DNA of 8,317 nucleotides, from NCBI GenBank assembly GCA_018055515.1, contig JAGPHL010000122.1, positions 1 to 8,317 on the forward strand, read 5' to 3'. Below are positions 1-6,391 of the stretch, in pieces; the stretch's first letter is position 1; each line of letters starts with the position of its first letter. A program made the position numbers and the translations under genes. The notes beneath the pieces are model-generated. The model worked only from the letters and a program-made list of their open reading frames with translations. It was not told the DNA's origin and ran no database searches. The stretch is from Anaerolineae bacterium (GTDB lineage: Bacteria; Chloroflexota; Anaerolineae; B4-G1; SLSP01).

Positions 1-26
1 AGTCAGAACAAGGAGTCAGAACATGG
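1..26 (+). repeat. Imperfect 13-base tandem duplication carrying SD and start codon
   Basis: Bases 1-13 (AGTCAGAACAAGG) and 14-26 (AGTCAGAACATGG) differ at a single position. The junction makes the Shine-Dalgarno core AGGAG (11-15), and the one differing base in copy two (A to T) makes the ATG at 23. Further copies could lie upstream of the window edge. Confidence 0.7.
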
Positions 27-370
27 AAGAACAAATGCTGGAACAATTCCTGGGAATCGTGCGCGATGGCGCTTTTGAAATGCTGTGGCCCGATTATGCC
101 CCGGCCGGCGCGGTACGGCTCACCACCGTCCAGATGGGCAAGGGACATGACCCGGAAAGCGCCGAGCTCGATCTGAGCAAGCTCGAAGGGCAGGCGATCA
201 TGATCGCGGGCTACGACGACGGCGACTGGATTTACGAGGCGCAGGTCGTGGATCAGGCAGGACCGATCCTGACCATGGTCGTTGACGCGCTGTTCGGCGA
301 AGAGGACGAATTCGACATGGAGTTCGACGACGAGGAGTTCGAGGACGACTTCAGGGTTGACGCTGCCTGA
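23..370 (+). CDS. Small protein of unknown function with strongly acidic C-terminus
   Basis: A 115-residue protein that I do not recognise. The ATG is preceded by AGGAG with a 7-base spacer, which supports this start. Residues 1-90 look like a compact globular domain: an N-terminal helix (EEQMLEQFLGIVRDGAFEML), then alternating hydrophobic stretches that read as beta strands (GQAIMIAGYDDGDWIYEAQVV, then a hydrophobic ILTMVVDALFG). Residues 91-110 are almost entirely Asp, Glu and Phe, ending FRVDAA. There is no signal peptide, membrane segment or cysteine. An acidic tail of this kind can bind basic partners, mimic nucleic acid or act as a solubility tail; nothing here chooses between them. A strong terminator follows, so it is transcribed separately from the genes downstream. 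It is a real gene by start signal, terminator and composition, but its function is unknown. Confidence 0.75.
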   Translation: MEEQMLEQFLGIVRDGAFEMLWPDYAPAGAVRLTTVQMGKGHDPESAELDLSKLEGQAIMIAGYDDGDWIYEAQVVDQAGPILTMVVDALFGEEDEFDMEFDDEEFEDDFRVDAA

Positions 371-403
371 CGGCCGCCGTCCTTCGCCGTGACCTGCAAA
401 GGG

Positions 404-440
404 ATCGCCTGCCACCCCGTCCGGCGGCAGGCGATTTCTT
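404..440 (+). terminator. Rho-independent terminator
   Basis: A perfect 10-base-pair stem (ATCGCCTGCC at 404-413 with GGCAGGCGAT at 426-435) encloses a 12-base loop and is followed by TTTCTT. It lies 34 bases after the stop of the acidic-tail gene and ends that transcript. Confidence 0.85.
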
Positions 441-469
441 AAAACCTGAGCATTCCCGGCCCTGACGCC

Positions 470-793
470 ATGGAACAGAGTCTCTCAGAAACCCAGCGCC
501 GTGTGGCGGATTTTCTCGCCGCCCACGCTCTGGAAGCGCCCCTCATGGAACGGCTGCTCGATCTCGTCTCCGAAGTGGGCGAACTGGCCAAAGCTGCCCT
601 CGCCGCGTCGGAGTATGGGCGCGCGCCCTTCACGGTCACCGCGGCGTGGCGCGAGGAACTCGGCGATGTGACCTTCGCGCTGTTCTGTGTCGCCGCCGCG
701 AGCGACGTAGATCTGGCGACCGCGCTCGAGGACGCGCTGGAAAAGCTGGCTCGCCGGCTCGCCGCGACCGGCGACGCCGCCTCTGGACGTTGA
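470..793 (+). CDS. MazG-like nucleotide pyrophosphohydrolase
   Basis: A 107-residue all-alpha protein of the MazG-like NTP pyrophosphohydrolase superfamily, which hydrolyses (d)NTPs to NMP and pyrophosphate using metal held by acidic residues. The family signature ExxE...ExxD is visible: E35-V-G-E38 in the helix LLDLVSEVGELAKAAL, and E63-L-G-D66 in WREELGDVTFALF. The length fits the single-domain members rather than the tandem-domain E. coli MazG, so the substrate cannot be called. No good Shine-Dalgarno precedes the ATG at 470, which starts 29 bases after the upstream terminator, so the start is less certain than the family. The stop lies 10 bases before the tRNA nucleotidyltransferase fusion, and the two are probably co-transcribed. 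The pairing suggests nucleotide-pool clean-up next to RNA 3'-end repair, which is inference from position only. Confidence 0.8.
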   Translation: MEQSLSETQRRVADFLAAHALEAPLMERLLDLVSEVGELAKAALAASEYGRAPFTVTAAWREELGDVTFALFCVAAASDVDLATALEDALEKLARRLAATGDAASGR

Positions 794-803
794 GGACCAC
801 GTC

Positions 804-3440
804 ATGCAGGTCATTCTGACCCACGAGAACGCCGATTTTGACGCCATCGCCAGCCTGGCGGGAGCGCACAAGCTCTTCCCCGCCGCGCTGGCCGTGCTGC
901 CGCGCCGCATCAACCGCAACGTCCAGGCGTTCCTCACCCTGTATCGTGCAGAGCTCCCCTTCATCACCCCGCAGGAGCTGCCGCGCGGACGACGCATTCA
1001 GCGCGCCATTCTCGTGGACACGCAGGGCCTCACCTCCGTGCGCGGCATGGGGCCTGACCTGCGAGAAGTGCTGGTGATGGATCATCACGCGCCGCCCGAG
1101 ACGCTGCCCTCCGGCTGGACCTTCCGCGGCGAGCCGCTCGGCGCCAACACCACGTTGATGGTCGAAGCGCTCTCCGCCCGCCTCATCCCCATCAGCCGCA
1201 TCGAGGCGACGCTCATGCTCGCCGGCATCTACGAGGACACCGGCAACCTCACCTACGCCTCGAGCACCGCTCGCGACCTGCGCGCCGCCGCCTGGCTCCT
1301 CGATCACGGCGCCAGCCTCGACATCGCCAATCAATTCCTGCATCACCCCCTCACCGCCGAGCAGCACCTCCTTTACGAAGCGCTGCTCGCCCACATCGAA
1401 ACCCTGCAGCTTGGCGGACACTCCATCGTCCTCACCTGGGCGCAGGCGCAGGCCGGCCTCGACGAGGAGATTTCCACCCTGGCGCACAAACTGCGCGACC
1501 TGCTCGAGCCCTCAGCGCTCTTCGTCCTGGTGGGGATAGATTCCCACACGCAGCTGGTCGCCCGCAGCGCCACCGATGACATCAACGTGGACGCCGTGGC
1601 CCAACACTTTGGGGGACGCGGTCACAGCCGCGCGGCGGCGGCCCTCCTGCGCGACCGCTCCGTGGAAGCGGTGCTGTCGGAACTGCGCGACGTCCTGCCG
1701 CAATTCGTCCATCCGCGTCACACCGTCCAGGATTTGATGTCGTTCAGCGTGCGCACCGTCCATCCCCACGACCTCGTCGAGGACGTGGCCCGGCGCATGG
1801 TGCAGACCGGGCATGAAGGCTTCCCCGTCGTGGATGACGGGGGCAAGGTGATCGGATTGATCACCCGCAACGCCGTGGACCGCGCGCTGCAGCACAATTG
1901 GGGCGATCAACCCGTGGGCCGCATCATGGACGCGGGCGAGGTGCAGGTAGCGCCGGAGGATTCGGCAGAGCGCGTGCGCGCGCTGATGATCGAAAAAGGC
2001 TGGGGGCAGATCCCCGTCGTGAAGCAAGGCCGCCTCATCGGCGTCGTCACCCGCACCGATCTCATCCGCCTCCCGCCTACCGGGCCCGAAACCGAGCGCC
2101 AGGAGATCAGCCAGCGGATGGAAAAGGCTTTCCCTGCCCCGCTGCTCGACCTCATTCGGCGCATCGGCGAAAAAGCCGCCGCGCGCGAAGAGCAGCTCTA
2201 TTTTGTGGGCGGGATCGTGCGCGACCTGCTGCTGGGACAGCCCATTTTCGACGTGGATCTCGTGGTCGAGGGCCACGCCGTGACGTTGTGCCGCGACCTC
2301 ATCCAGGAATTTGGCGGCGAAATTCGCGCGCACAGCCGTTTTGGCACCGCCAAATGGCTGCTCGACCCGGCGGTCTGGCGTCGCGTGGCGCCCGAGCTGC
2401 CGGATGAGCAGCTGCAACAGCTCCCCGGCTTCATTGATTTCGTCACGGCGCGCACGGAATTCTACACCAGTCCCACCGCCCTGCCGACCGTCGCCTGGAG
2501 CTCGATCAAGCAGGATCTGCACCGGCGCGACTTCACCATCAACACGCTGGCGATCCGCCTCAGCCCGGCGCACTGGGGGCAGCTGCTCGATTTCTACGGC
2601 GGGCGGGCCGACCTGGAAGCCGGCGTCATCCGCGTGCTCCACAGCCTCAGTTTTGTGGAAGACCCCACCCGCATCCTGCGCGCGGCCCGTTTCGAGGCGC
2701 GGCTGGGCTTTCACCTCGATCCGCGCAGCGAAGCGCTCATCGCCGAGGCGCTGCCCCTCCTCGACCGCGTGACCGGCGGGCGCATCCGCCACGAGCTGGA
2801 GCTGATCTTCAACGAGGCGCGTCCGGAGGCGGCGCTCGACCGACTCCAAACGCTCAAGGCGCTCCAGCAAATTGATCCCGCGTTGGCCAGCGACGGGCGC
2901 GTGCACAGCATTTTCAGCCGCCTGCGGGAATCGCTCGACGCCAAATTCTGGAAGCTGGACGAAGACGACGTCGTGGCGCTCCACTGGACGCTCTTCCTGT
3001 ACGGCGTCACGCCCGAGGCCCGCCGTCGCATCGCCGCGCGGTTGATGATGCCACGGCGGCTCACCGACGCCCTGCTGCAGCTCGACATGCTGCGGGAAGC
3101 GCTGCAGCAGCTTCCCGCCCTCGACCGGCCGGGCGACATCGTGACGCTCCTGGAGCCGCTCACCTCGCCGCTGCTCGCCGCCGGCTGGCTGCTGGCCGAA
3201 ACTGAGGACGTGAAAGACAAGTTCCTCCGCTACTGGACGACGTGGCGCCACGTGCAGCCGCTGCTCACCGGCGCCGACCTGAAGGCCCTGGGTTTCCCGC
3301 CCGGCCCGCTCTATCGGCGTATGCTGGAGACGCTCCGTTTCGCCCAGCTCAACGGTGAAATTGAGACCCGCGACGACGCGCTCAGTCTCGTCCGCGCGCT
3401 CGTCGCGGAACACGCCGATGCCGGTCCCGACGTGACCTGA
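804..3440 (+). CDS. DHH phosphoesterase - CBS pair - tRNA nucleotidyltransferase fusion (CCA- or A-adding type)
   Basis: An 878-residue multidomain protein. Residues 1-300 form a DHH/DHHA1 phosphoesterase of the nanoRNase/RecJ superfamily: NADFDA (9-14), VDT (71-73), DHH (93-95), EDTG (144-147) and the DHHA1 motif GGRGHSRAA (270-278). All metal-binding motifs are present, so this half should be active. Residues about 308-362 and 373-424 are two CBS domains, usually adenine-nucleotide sensors. Residues about 445-878 are a class II tRNA nucleotidyltransferase: GGIVRD (469-474), catalytic carboxylates DVD (483-485), RRDFTIN (574-580) and the nucleotide-selecting motif EDPTR (619-623), then RNA-binding helices and a C-terminal LTGADLKALGFPPGPLY (821-837). 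A segment resembling the flexible loop is kept at about 550-572, so a pure CC-adding enzyme is less likely; full CCA versus A-only addition cannot be told from sequence. GAGGA (792-796) overlapping the upstream stop supports the start. Confidence 0.93.
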   Translation: MQVILTHENADFDAIASLAGAHKLFPAALAVLPRRINRNVQAFLTLYRAELPFITPQELPRGRRIQRAILVDTQGLTSVRGMGPDLREVLVMDHHAPPETLPSGWTFRGEPLGANTTLMVEALSARLIPISRIEATLMLAGIYEDTGNLTYASSTARDLRAAAWLLDHGASLDIANQFLHHPLTAEQHLLYEALLAHIETLQLGGHSIVLTWAQAQAGLDEEISTLAHKLRDLLEPSALFVLVGIDSHTQLVARSATDDINVDAVAQHFGGRGHSRAAAALLRDRSVEAVLSELRDVLPQFVHPRHTVQDLMSFSVRTVHPHDLVEDVARRMVQTGHEGFPVVDDGGKVIGLITRNAVDRALQHNWGDQPVGRIMDAGEVQVAPEDSAERVRALMIEKGWGQIPVVKQGRLIGVVTRTDLIRLPPTGPETERQEISQRMEKAFPAPLLDLIRRIGEKAAAREEQLYFVGGIVRDLLLGQPIFDVDLVVEGHAVTLCRDLIQEFGGEIRAHSRFGTAKWLLDPAVWRRVAPELPDEQLQQLPGFIDFVTARTEFYTSPTALPTVAWSSIKQDLHRRDFTINTLAIRLSPAHWGQLLDFYGGRADLEAGVIRVLHSLSFVEDPTRILRAARFEARLGFHLDPRSEALIAEALPLLDRVTGGRIRHELELIFNEARPEAALDRLQTLKALQQIDPALASDGRVHSIFSRLRESLDAKFWKLDEDDVVALHWTLFLYGVTPEARRRIAARLMMPRRLTDALLQLDMLREALQQLPALDRPGDIVTLLEPLTSPLLAAGWLLAETEDVKDKFLRYWTTWRHVQPLLTGADLKALGFPPGPLYRRMLETLRFAQLNGEIETRDDALSLVRALVAEHADAGPDVT

Positions 3441-3484
3441 GGGCCCCATCGGCCAATCCGAAAATCCACACATCGAAGCAGCTT

Positions 3485-4126
3485 ATGCGACCTTTCTATC
3501 CTTCTTACCAGGCTTTAGCGCTGATGGATCAGCTCATGGAGGCGATCGGTGAACGGGCGCCGGGCTACCAGGGCCGCGTCGGCGCGTGTTGGTACTGGCG
3601 ACTCCCTGGCGGCATCCTGGTCACCTTCGCGTTGAACTACAGCGTCACCGAGCAGCGCTGGGACATTTTGGAGGCCGAAGCCGCCACGCCGCGCGCCGGC
3701 ATCTTCAACGCCGCAAGCTTCCCCTTTGCCGCCTACGGCACGCTCGTCACTTCCCCGCCGTTCATCCACGACCTGGACGGCGAGGCCGAATGGGCCAACC
3801 GGCTCTATTTCCAGACCGGGTACCTCATCGAGGACGCCATCCGCTGGCTGAGTGTCCTCACCGCCGCGATCCTGGACCCGCAAGTACAGCCCCCGGCGTC
3901 TTTTCCGCAGCTCACCGCGCTGGAATGCGAGCTCGTCCGCCATGCACTGAACGCGCTCAACGGCCATTTCCAGATCAAGGCGCTCCACGCGGCCTTTAGC
4001 GATCGCATTTCACAACGGGAGCTCTCCCGGCTGGCGCAGCGCTGGGAAGACGCCCAGCTGCTCACCGAGGCGCCGCGCCGCGTTACAGTGGCCCTGCGCG
4101 TCCTGGCCGAGACCTACGCGTCCTGA
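3485..4126 (+). CDS. Uncharacterised protein with winged-helix-like C-terminus
   Basis: A 213-residue protein that I do not recognise. Residues 1-135 appear to form a mixed alpha/beta domain with many aromatics (ACWYWRLPGGILVTFALNYS at 34-53, then FPFAAYG, SPPFIHDLDG and NRLYFQTGYLIEDAIRWL). The last 65 residues read like a winged helix-turn-helix: helices ALECELVRHALNALN and IKALHAAF, the recognition-like ISQRELSRLAQRWEDAQLL (175-193), then a short wing and a final helix. That would suit protein or nucleic-acid contact, but there is no family match I can name. It starts 44 bases after the fusion gene with no clear Shine-Dalgarno; codon use matches the upstream GC-rich genes. A GC hairpin without a T-tract follows its stop. 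There is no signal peptide or membrane span, so it should be cytoplasmic. Confidence 0.7.
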   Translation: MRPFYPSYQALALMDQLMEAIGERAPGYQGRVGACWYWRLPGGILVTFALNYSVTEQRWDILEAEAATPRAGIFNAASFPFAAYGTLVTSPPFIHDLDGEAEWANRLYFQTGYLIEDAIRWLSVLTAAILDPQVQPPASFPQLTALECELVRHALNALNGHFQIKALHAAFSDRISQRELSRLAQRWEDAQLLTEAPRRVTVALRVLAETYAS

Positions 4127-4130
4127 GGCG

Positions 4131-4156
4131 CGCCGGGTAGAGAGCGCTCACCGGCG
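4131..4156 (+). other. GC-rich hairpin after the 213-residue gene
   Basis: CGCCGG (4131-4136) pairs with CCGGCG (4151-4156) across a 14-base loop that itself contains AGCGCT. It starts 4 bases past the stop codon. No T-run follows, so termination is possible but not shown. Confidence 0.35.
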
Positions 4157-4329
4157 ATCAACGCAGAATTGCGCTGTTGGAAGGGCCGCGCGCAAGCGCT
4201 GGCTCCGCCCGCTTCCTGCAGCGAGGTCGCACGTCACTGCACCTCGAAATGCTCGCGGCGACAGTCTCCTCTCTGAAACCCCCAGGTCACTTCGGGTGGA
4301 ACCAACATCCACAAAAAATCTCAAAATCT

Positions 4330-4358
4330 GTGATACTTTCCGGCGTCGAACGTATAAT
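4330..4358 (+). promoter_or_regulatory. Sigma-70-type promoter for the sigma factor operon
   Basis: A perfect -10 box TATAAT (4353-4358) is preceded by 17 bases and GTGATA (4330-4335), which matches TTGACA at four of six positions. The predicted transcript start is near 4365. That excludes translation from the ATG at 4296 and supports the ATG at 4437. Confidence 0.65.
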
Positions 4359-4436
4359 TCAATAGCGCTGATCGAAGCTGTAAAAGCGGCTCCTGGCAAC
4401 ACCGCAAACGCCCAGTGGATCAGACATGCGCGACCC

Positions 4437-4979
4437 ATGAAGTCACTCTCGAAAATTCGAACAGACGGTTCACACGCTACATCAACCGAGATAGATTGGG
4501 CGGCAGTGTATGCCGAGTATCTGCCGCGGGTGTACAACTATTTCCGTTATCGGATAAGTGATGGCATGATAGCGGAGGACCTGACGGCAACTGTTTTTGA
4601 AAAAGCCTGGCGCAACCGCCAACGTTACCAGGCCGACCTGGGAGCCTTTTCTACCTGGTTGTTCACCCTGGCGCGCAATGTGGCCCGTGACTATTTTCGT
4701 CAGCAGCAACGGGAGGTGCCCCTGGAATGGGCCTCTGAGCATGAAGAACGGGACTCCATGGAAGAAGTTCTCGTCAAACGCGAGGAGCACGCCCGCTTGA
4801 GCGCTTTACTGGCTCAACTCGCTCCCCGCGAACGGGAACTGATAGCCCTCAAATACGGGGCAGGGCTGACCAATCGGGAAATTGCCCATTTGACGCATTA
4901 TAGCGAAACCAACGTAGGCACGATCGTGAATCGAGTGGTCAAGCAGCTGCGCAAGAAATGGGAGGATCACGATGGATGA
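4437..4979 (+). CDS. ECF-type RNA polymerase sigma factor
   Basis: A 180-residue sigma-70 family factor of the two-domain extracytoplasmic-function type, which directs RNA polymerase to a small regulon. Region 2 is at about 24-91: YAEYLPRVYNYFRYRI, then AEDLTATVFEKAWRNRQRYQ and the core-binding/-10 segment FSTWLFTLARNVARDYFRQQQR. Region 4 is at about 120-175: LSALLAQLAPRERELIALKYGAGLTNREIAHLTHYSETNVGTIVNRVVKQLRKKW, a typical -35-binding helix-turn-helix. Region 3 is absent, as usual for ECF factors. I chose the ATG at 4437 rather than 4296 because the intervening 47 codons carry the promoter and lack sigma-like sequence; no strong Shine-Dalgarno precedes either. The 3' end overlaps the next gene by 8 bases, implying translational coupling with its probable regulator. 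Confidence 0.9.
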   Translation: MKSLSKIRTDGSHATSTEIDWAAVYAEYLPRVYNYFRYRISDGMIAEDLTATVFEKAWRNRQRYQADLGAFSTWLFTLARNVARDYFRQQQREVPLEWASEHEERDSMEEVLVKREEHARLSALLAQLAPRERELIALKYGAGLTNREIAHLTHYSETNVGTIVNRVVKQLRKKWEDHDG

Positions 4980-5658
4980 TGAGTTTTTGCAAGAGCTGGC
5001 CAAGGCCGTACGCCCAGAATTTGCTCAAGCCTTATATGCACGACTCCAAAACATTCCTCCACGTCGTCCGAAACGCTGGATCGGTCCGACTACGGCAATC
5101 ATTCTGACGGTGATAGGCATCGTGGCGTGTGCAACACCGCAGATCCGCACGCCGCTTATAGAGGCCATCGAGACTCCCCTCGCTAAGGTGATAGGAGAGC
5201 CAGCAGCTGTCGTTTTCAGAACAATGAGTCGTTCGGGCGATGCCGAACAGCAAGTGCCCCTCCAGGTAGTCATTGTAGATATTGAACAAGCACAAAAGGA
5301 AGTTCCCTTTCCAATTCACTTTCCAGAGTGGGTGCCTGAAGGGTTGGAACCCACAGAGATAGCGTTTGTTGCTCCCGCCGAGGGAAAAATCGGGTTACTC
5401 TCGATGGGATGGACTAAAGACGACGCGATCCCGCTGTGGCTGAATGTGTGGTGGCCTGCAGGCCAGATCAGGATGCAAGCAGACGAAACCGTAGAGATCA
5501 ATGGTCAACCCGCTCTGTTCGCCCAGGAACCGGGAGCCAGCGGGAGACTCTCTCTGACCTGGATACAACAAGACGCAGGGGCAGGGTATATCCTGACTGC
5601 CAACCCAGAATACATCTCGAGAGATGAACTATTGCAGATTGCTGCCACCATGCGTTGA
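4972..5658 (+). CDS. Single-pass membrane protein, putative anti-sigma partner with DUF4367-like outer domain
   Basis: A 228-residue protein whose ATG lies inside the end of the sigma factor gene, with GGGAGG about 6 bases before it. Residues 1-35 are a short, charged cytoplasmic segment (DDEFLQELAKAVRPEFAQALYARL, then PPRRPKRW). Residues about 36-54 are one membrane span (WIGPTTAIILTVIGIVACA), and positive residues before it predict an outside C-terminus. Residues about 95-228 resemble DUF4367-type domains: PFPIHFPEWVPEGLEPTEIAF, a central beta-rich part with INGQPALFAQEP and LSLTWIQQDAGAGYILTA, and the terminal ISRDELLQIAATMR helix. Position and overlap argue that it restrains or tunes the sigma factor. 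Its cytoplasmic part is shorter than a normal anti-sigma domain and has no HxxxCxxC zinc motif, so the inhibitory role is inferred. It could instead be a sensor or co-regulator. Confidence 0.7.
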   Translation: MDDEFLQELAKAVRPEFAQALYARLQNIPPRRPKRWIGPTTAIILTVIGIVACATPQIRTPLIEAIETPLAKVIGEPAAVVFRTMSRSGDAEQQVPLQVVIVDIEQAQKEVPFPIHFPEWVPEGLEPTEIAFVAPAEGKIGLLSMGWTKDDAIPLWLNVWWPAGQIRMQADETVEINGQPALFAQEPGASGRLSLTWIQQDAGAGYILTANPEYISRDELLQIAATMR

Positions 5659-5719
5659 CCCTTCAGCCAAGGTGCGACTGACACTCAGATAGCGACTCGT
5701 TTCAATTCAAATTTCATTT

Positions 5720-5726
5720 AAGGAGG
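5720..5726 (+). promoter_or_regulatory. Very strong Shine-Dalgarno (AAGGAGG)
   Basis: AAGGAGG is seven bases before the ATG at 5734. It is the best ribosome site in the window and predicts heavy translation of the exported protein. It lies in an AT-rich gap of 75 bases after the membrane protein gene; I see no terminator in that gap. Confidence 0.85.
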
Positions 5727-5733
5727 AATTGCC

Positions 5734-6096
5734 ATGAAACGTTTAGCCATACTGTTCCTTGCGCTTGGCCTGCTGTTCATGCCTGGCGGAACACCTGCTC
5801 ACGCAGAAGATATTTCTACGCCCCCCGTCGAGGTCCGCTTGCTCACACCGGCTGAGACGTCATCCTTGCCGCCGGCAAGCCTTCCTGCAAATTCAACGGT
5901 ACCTCCTGCATCATCCTTGCCCAGAGAAGAGCCTGCTTTCCCTTCGGAACTTCCTCCCTGCCTGGGCCCAACCGACACGCCCTTCACCGTGCTGGCTTCT
6001 CCCATCTACCCAGAAACGCCCGGTTGGAGCTTCTGCGTCAAGATACCCCTGGCACCAGAAGACAGCACAACGCCGACCGGCTTGCCCCTATACTGA
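5734..6096 (+). CDS. Exported Pro/Ser/Thr-rich protein, likely cut short by a frameshift
   Basis: A 120-residue product as read. Residues 1-24 are a clear Sec signal peptide: MKR, a hydrophobic core LAILFLALGLLFM, and the cleavage site AHA before E25. Residues 26-75 are a low-complexity linker rich in Pro, Ser, Ala and Thr (SSLPPASLPANSTVPPASSLP), typical of cell-surface or wall-spanning spacers. Residues 76-118 contain two cysteines (PPCLGP and SFCVKI). The frame stops at 6094-6096, but a convincing cysteine-rich continuation lies in the +1 frame from 6089. Skipping one C of the CCCC run at 6085-6088 would give one protein of 166 residues. Third in a sigma/membrane-protein cluster, it may be the exported effector or a target of that system, which is inference. 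I recognise no family. Confidence 0.75.
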   Translation: MKRLAILFLALGLLFMPGGTPAHAEDISTPPVEVRLLTPAETSSLPPASLPANSTVPPASSLPREEPAFPSELPPCLGPTDTPFTVLASPIYPETPGWSFCVKIPLAPEDSTTPTGLPLY

Positions 6097-6235
6097 ATAT
6101 GCCTACTCTTTTGAGCCTTGTGGATCGTGTGGGACAGGAAGTCAATGGGTCCACACCTGGCGACGGATAGTGGACCCCTGTTTTGGCTATACTGGCCCCT
6201 GGAGCTATCTTGGAGCAGGGTGTCTTCCGTGTTAA
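6089..6235 (+). other. Out-of-frame cysteine- and aromatic-rich continuation of the exported protein
   Basis: Read in the +1 frame from 6089, this gives 48 residues ending at TAA 6233-6235: YTEYAYSFEPCGSCGTG, then QWVHTWRRIVDPCFGYTG and PWSYLGAGCLPC. Five cysteines (CGSC, PCF, GCLPC) plus Trp and Tyr give it the look of a small disulfide-braced secreted domain, unlike random out-of-frame sequence. It has no ribosome site or suitable start of its own. It joins naturally to the preceding signal-peptide protein if one C of the CCCC run (6085-6088) is skipped or surplus. Whether this is assembly error, a broken gene or a frameshift site cannot be decided here. Confidence 0.6.
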
Positions 6236-6296
6236 GTGGCTTGAGGCTGCGTAGGGAAACAAAACCCCGCTAACCTTATCGGATCGCTTCGCTTCA

Positions 6297-6328
6297 ACCC
6301 GCCCCACGCACCGCGCGTTGGGGCGGGT
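6297..6328 (+). terminator. GC-rich stem-loop, possible terminator
   Basis: ACCCGCCCCACGC (6297-6309) pairs with GCGTTGGGGCGGGT (6315-6328) through 13 base pairs with one bulged T, around a 5-base loop. It is very stable and well placed to end the sigma/exported-protein transcript. However, only CGAGTTTC follows and no proper T-run is present on either side, so function as an intrinsic terminator is uncertain. Confidence 0.45.
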
Positions 6329-6347
6329 CGAGTTTCAAAAAGCGCTT

Positions 6348-6391
6348 CCATCATCAGGCTCCGCCATCATCAGGCTCCGCCATCATTCAGG
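6348..6391 (+). repeat. Short tandem repeat, 16-base unit, about 2.7 copies
   Basis: The unit CCATCATCAGGCTCCG occurs identically at 6348-6363 and 6364-6379. A partial third copy CCATCATTCAGG (one extra T) fills 6380-6391. The array ends directly against the -35 box of the next promoter. Confidence 0.85.

Larger units (their letters stand above)
4127..4436 (+). promoter_or_regulatory. Intergenic control region ahead of the sigma factor gene
   Basis: About 310 bases without a supported gene. It holds the hairpin just after the upstream stop and a second stem-loop at 4222-4246 (CGAGGT and ACCTCG, extended by GCA/TGC with one bulged base). An AT-richer stretch from about 4305 leads into the promoter at 4330-4358, and the rest is a leader of roughly 70 bases. 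A possible autoregulatory ECF-type -35 (GGAACC at 4298-4303) followed 15 bases later by TCTCA (4319-4323) is visible but weak. An open frame from 4296 into the sigma gene exists, but it spans the promoter and looks non-coding. Confidence 0.5.

Noticed and set aside
636..1487. 283-codon open frame on the - strand, and the overlapping 485-997 frame
   Set aside because: Shadow of the MazG-like gene and the DHH domain; no motif and no start signal.
1512..3473. 653-codon open frame on the - strand
   Set aside because: Antisense to the tRNA nucleotidyltransferase fusion, whose motifs are unambiguous; the translation is low in family features.
3441..3484. GGCC...GGCC pairing after the fusion gene as a terminator
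   Set aside because: Only four base pairs and no T-run.
4222..4246. Stem-loop as a terminator or riboswitch
   Set aside because: No T-run follows, and there is no conserved aptamer pattern that I recognise; kept only as part of the intergenic description.
4296..4436. N-terminal extension of the sigma factor to the ATG at 4296
   Set aside because: It would cover the TATAAT promoter, adds 47 residues with no sigma-like sequence, and has no ribosome site.
4426..4440. Five-codon upstream frame (ATG to TGA) overlapping the sigma start as ATGA
   Set aside because: Too short and without a ribosome site to separate from chance, although translational coupling is conceivable.
5865..5879. Hairpin CTTGCC/GGCAAG and a repeated TCATCCTTGCC (5860 and 5911) inside the exported-protein gene
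   Set aside because: Explained by repeated Ser-Leu-Pro codons in the low-complexity linker.
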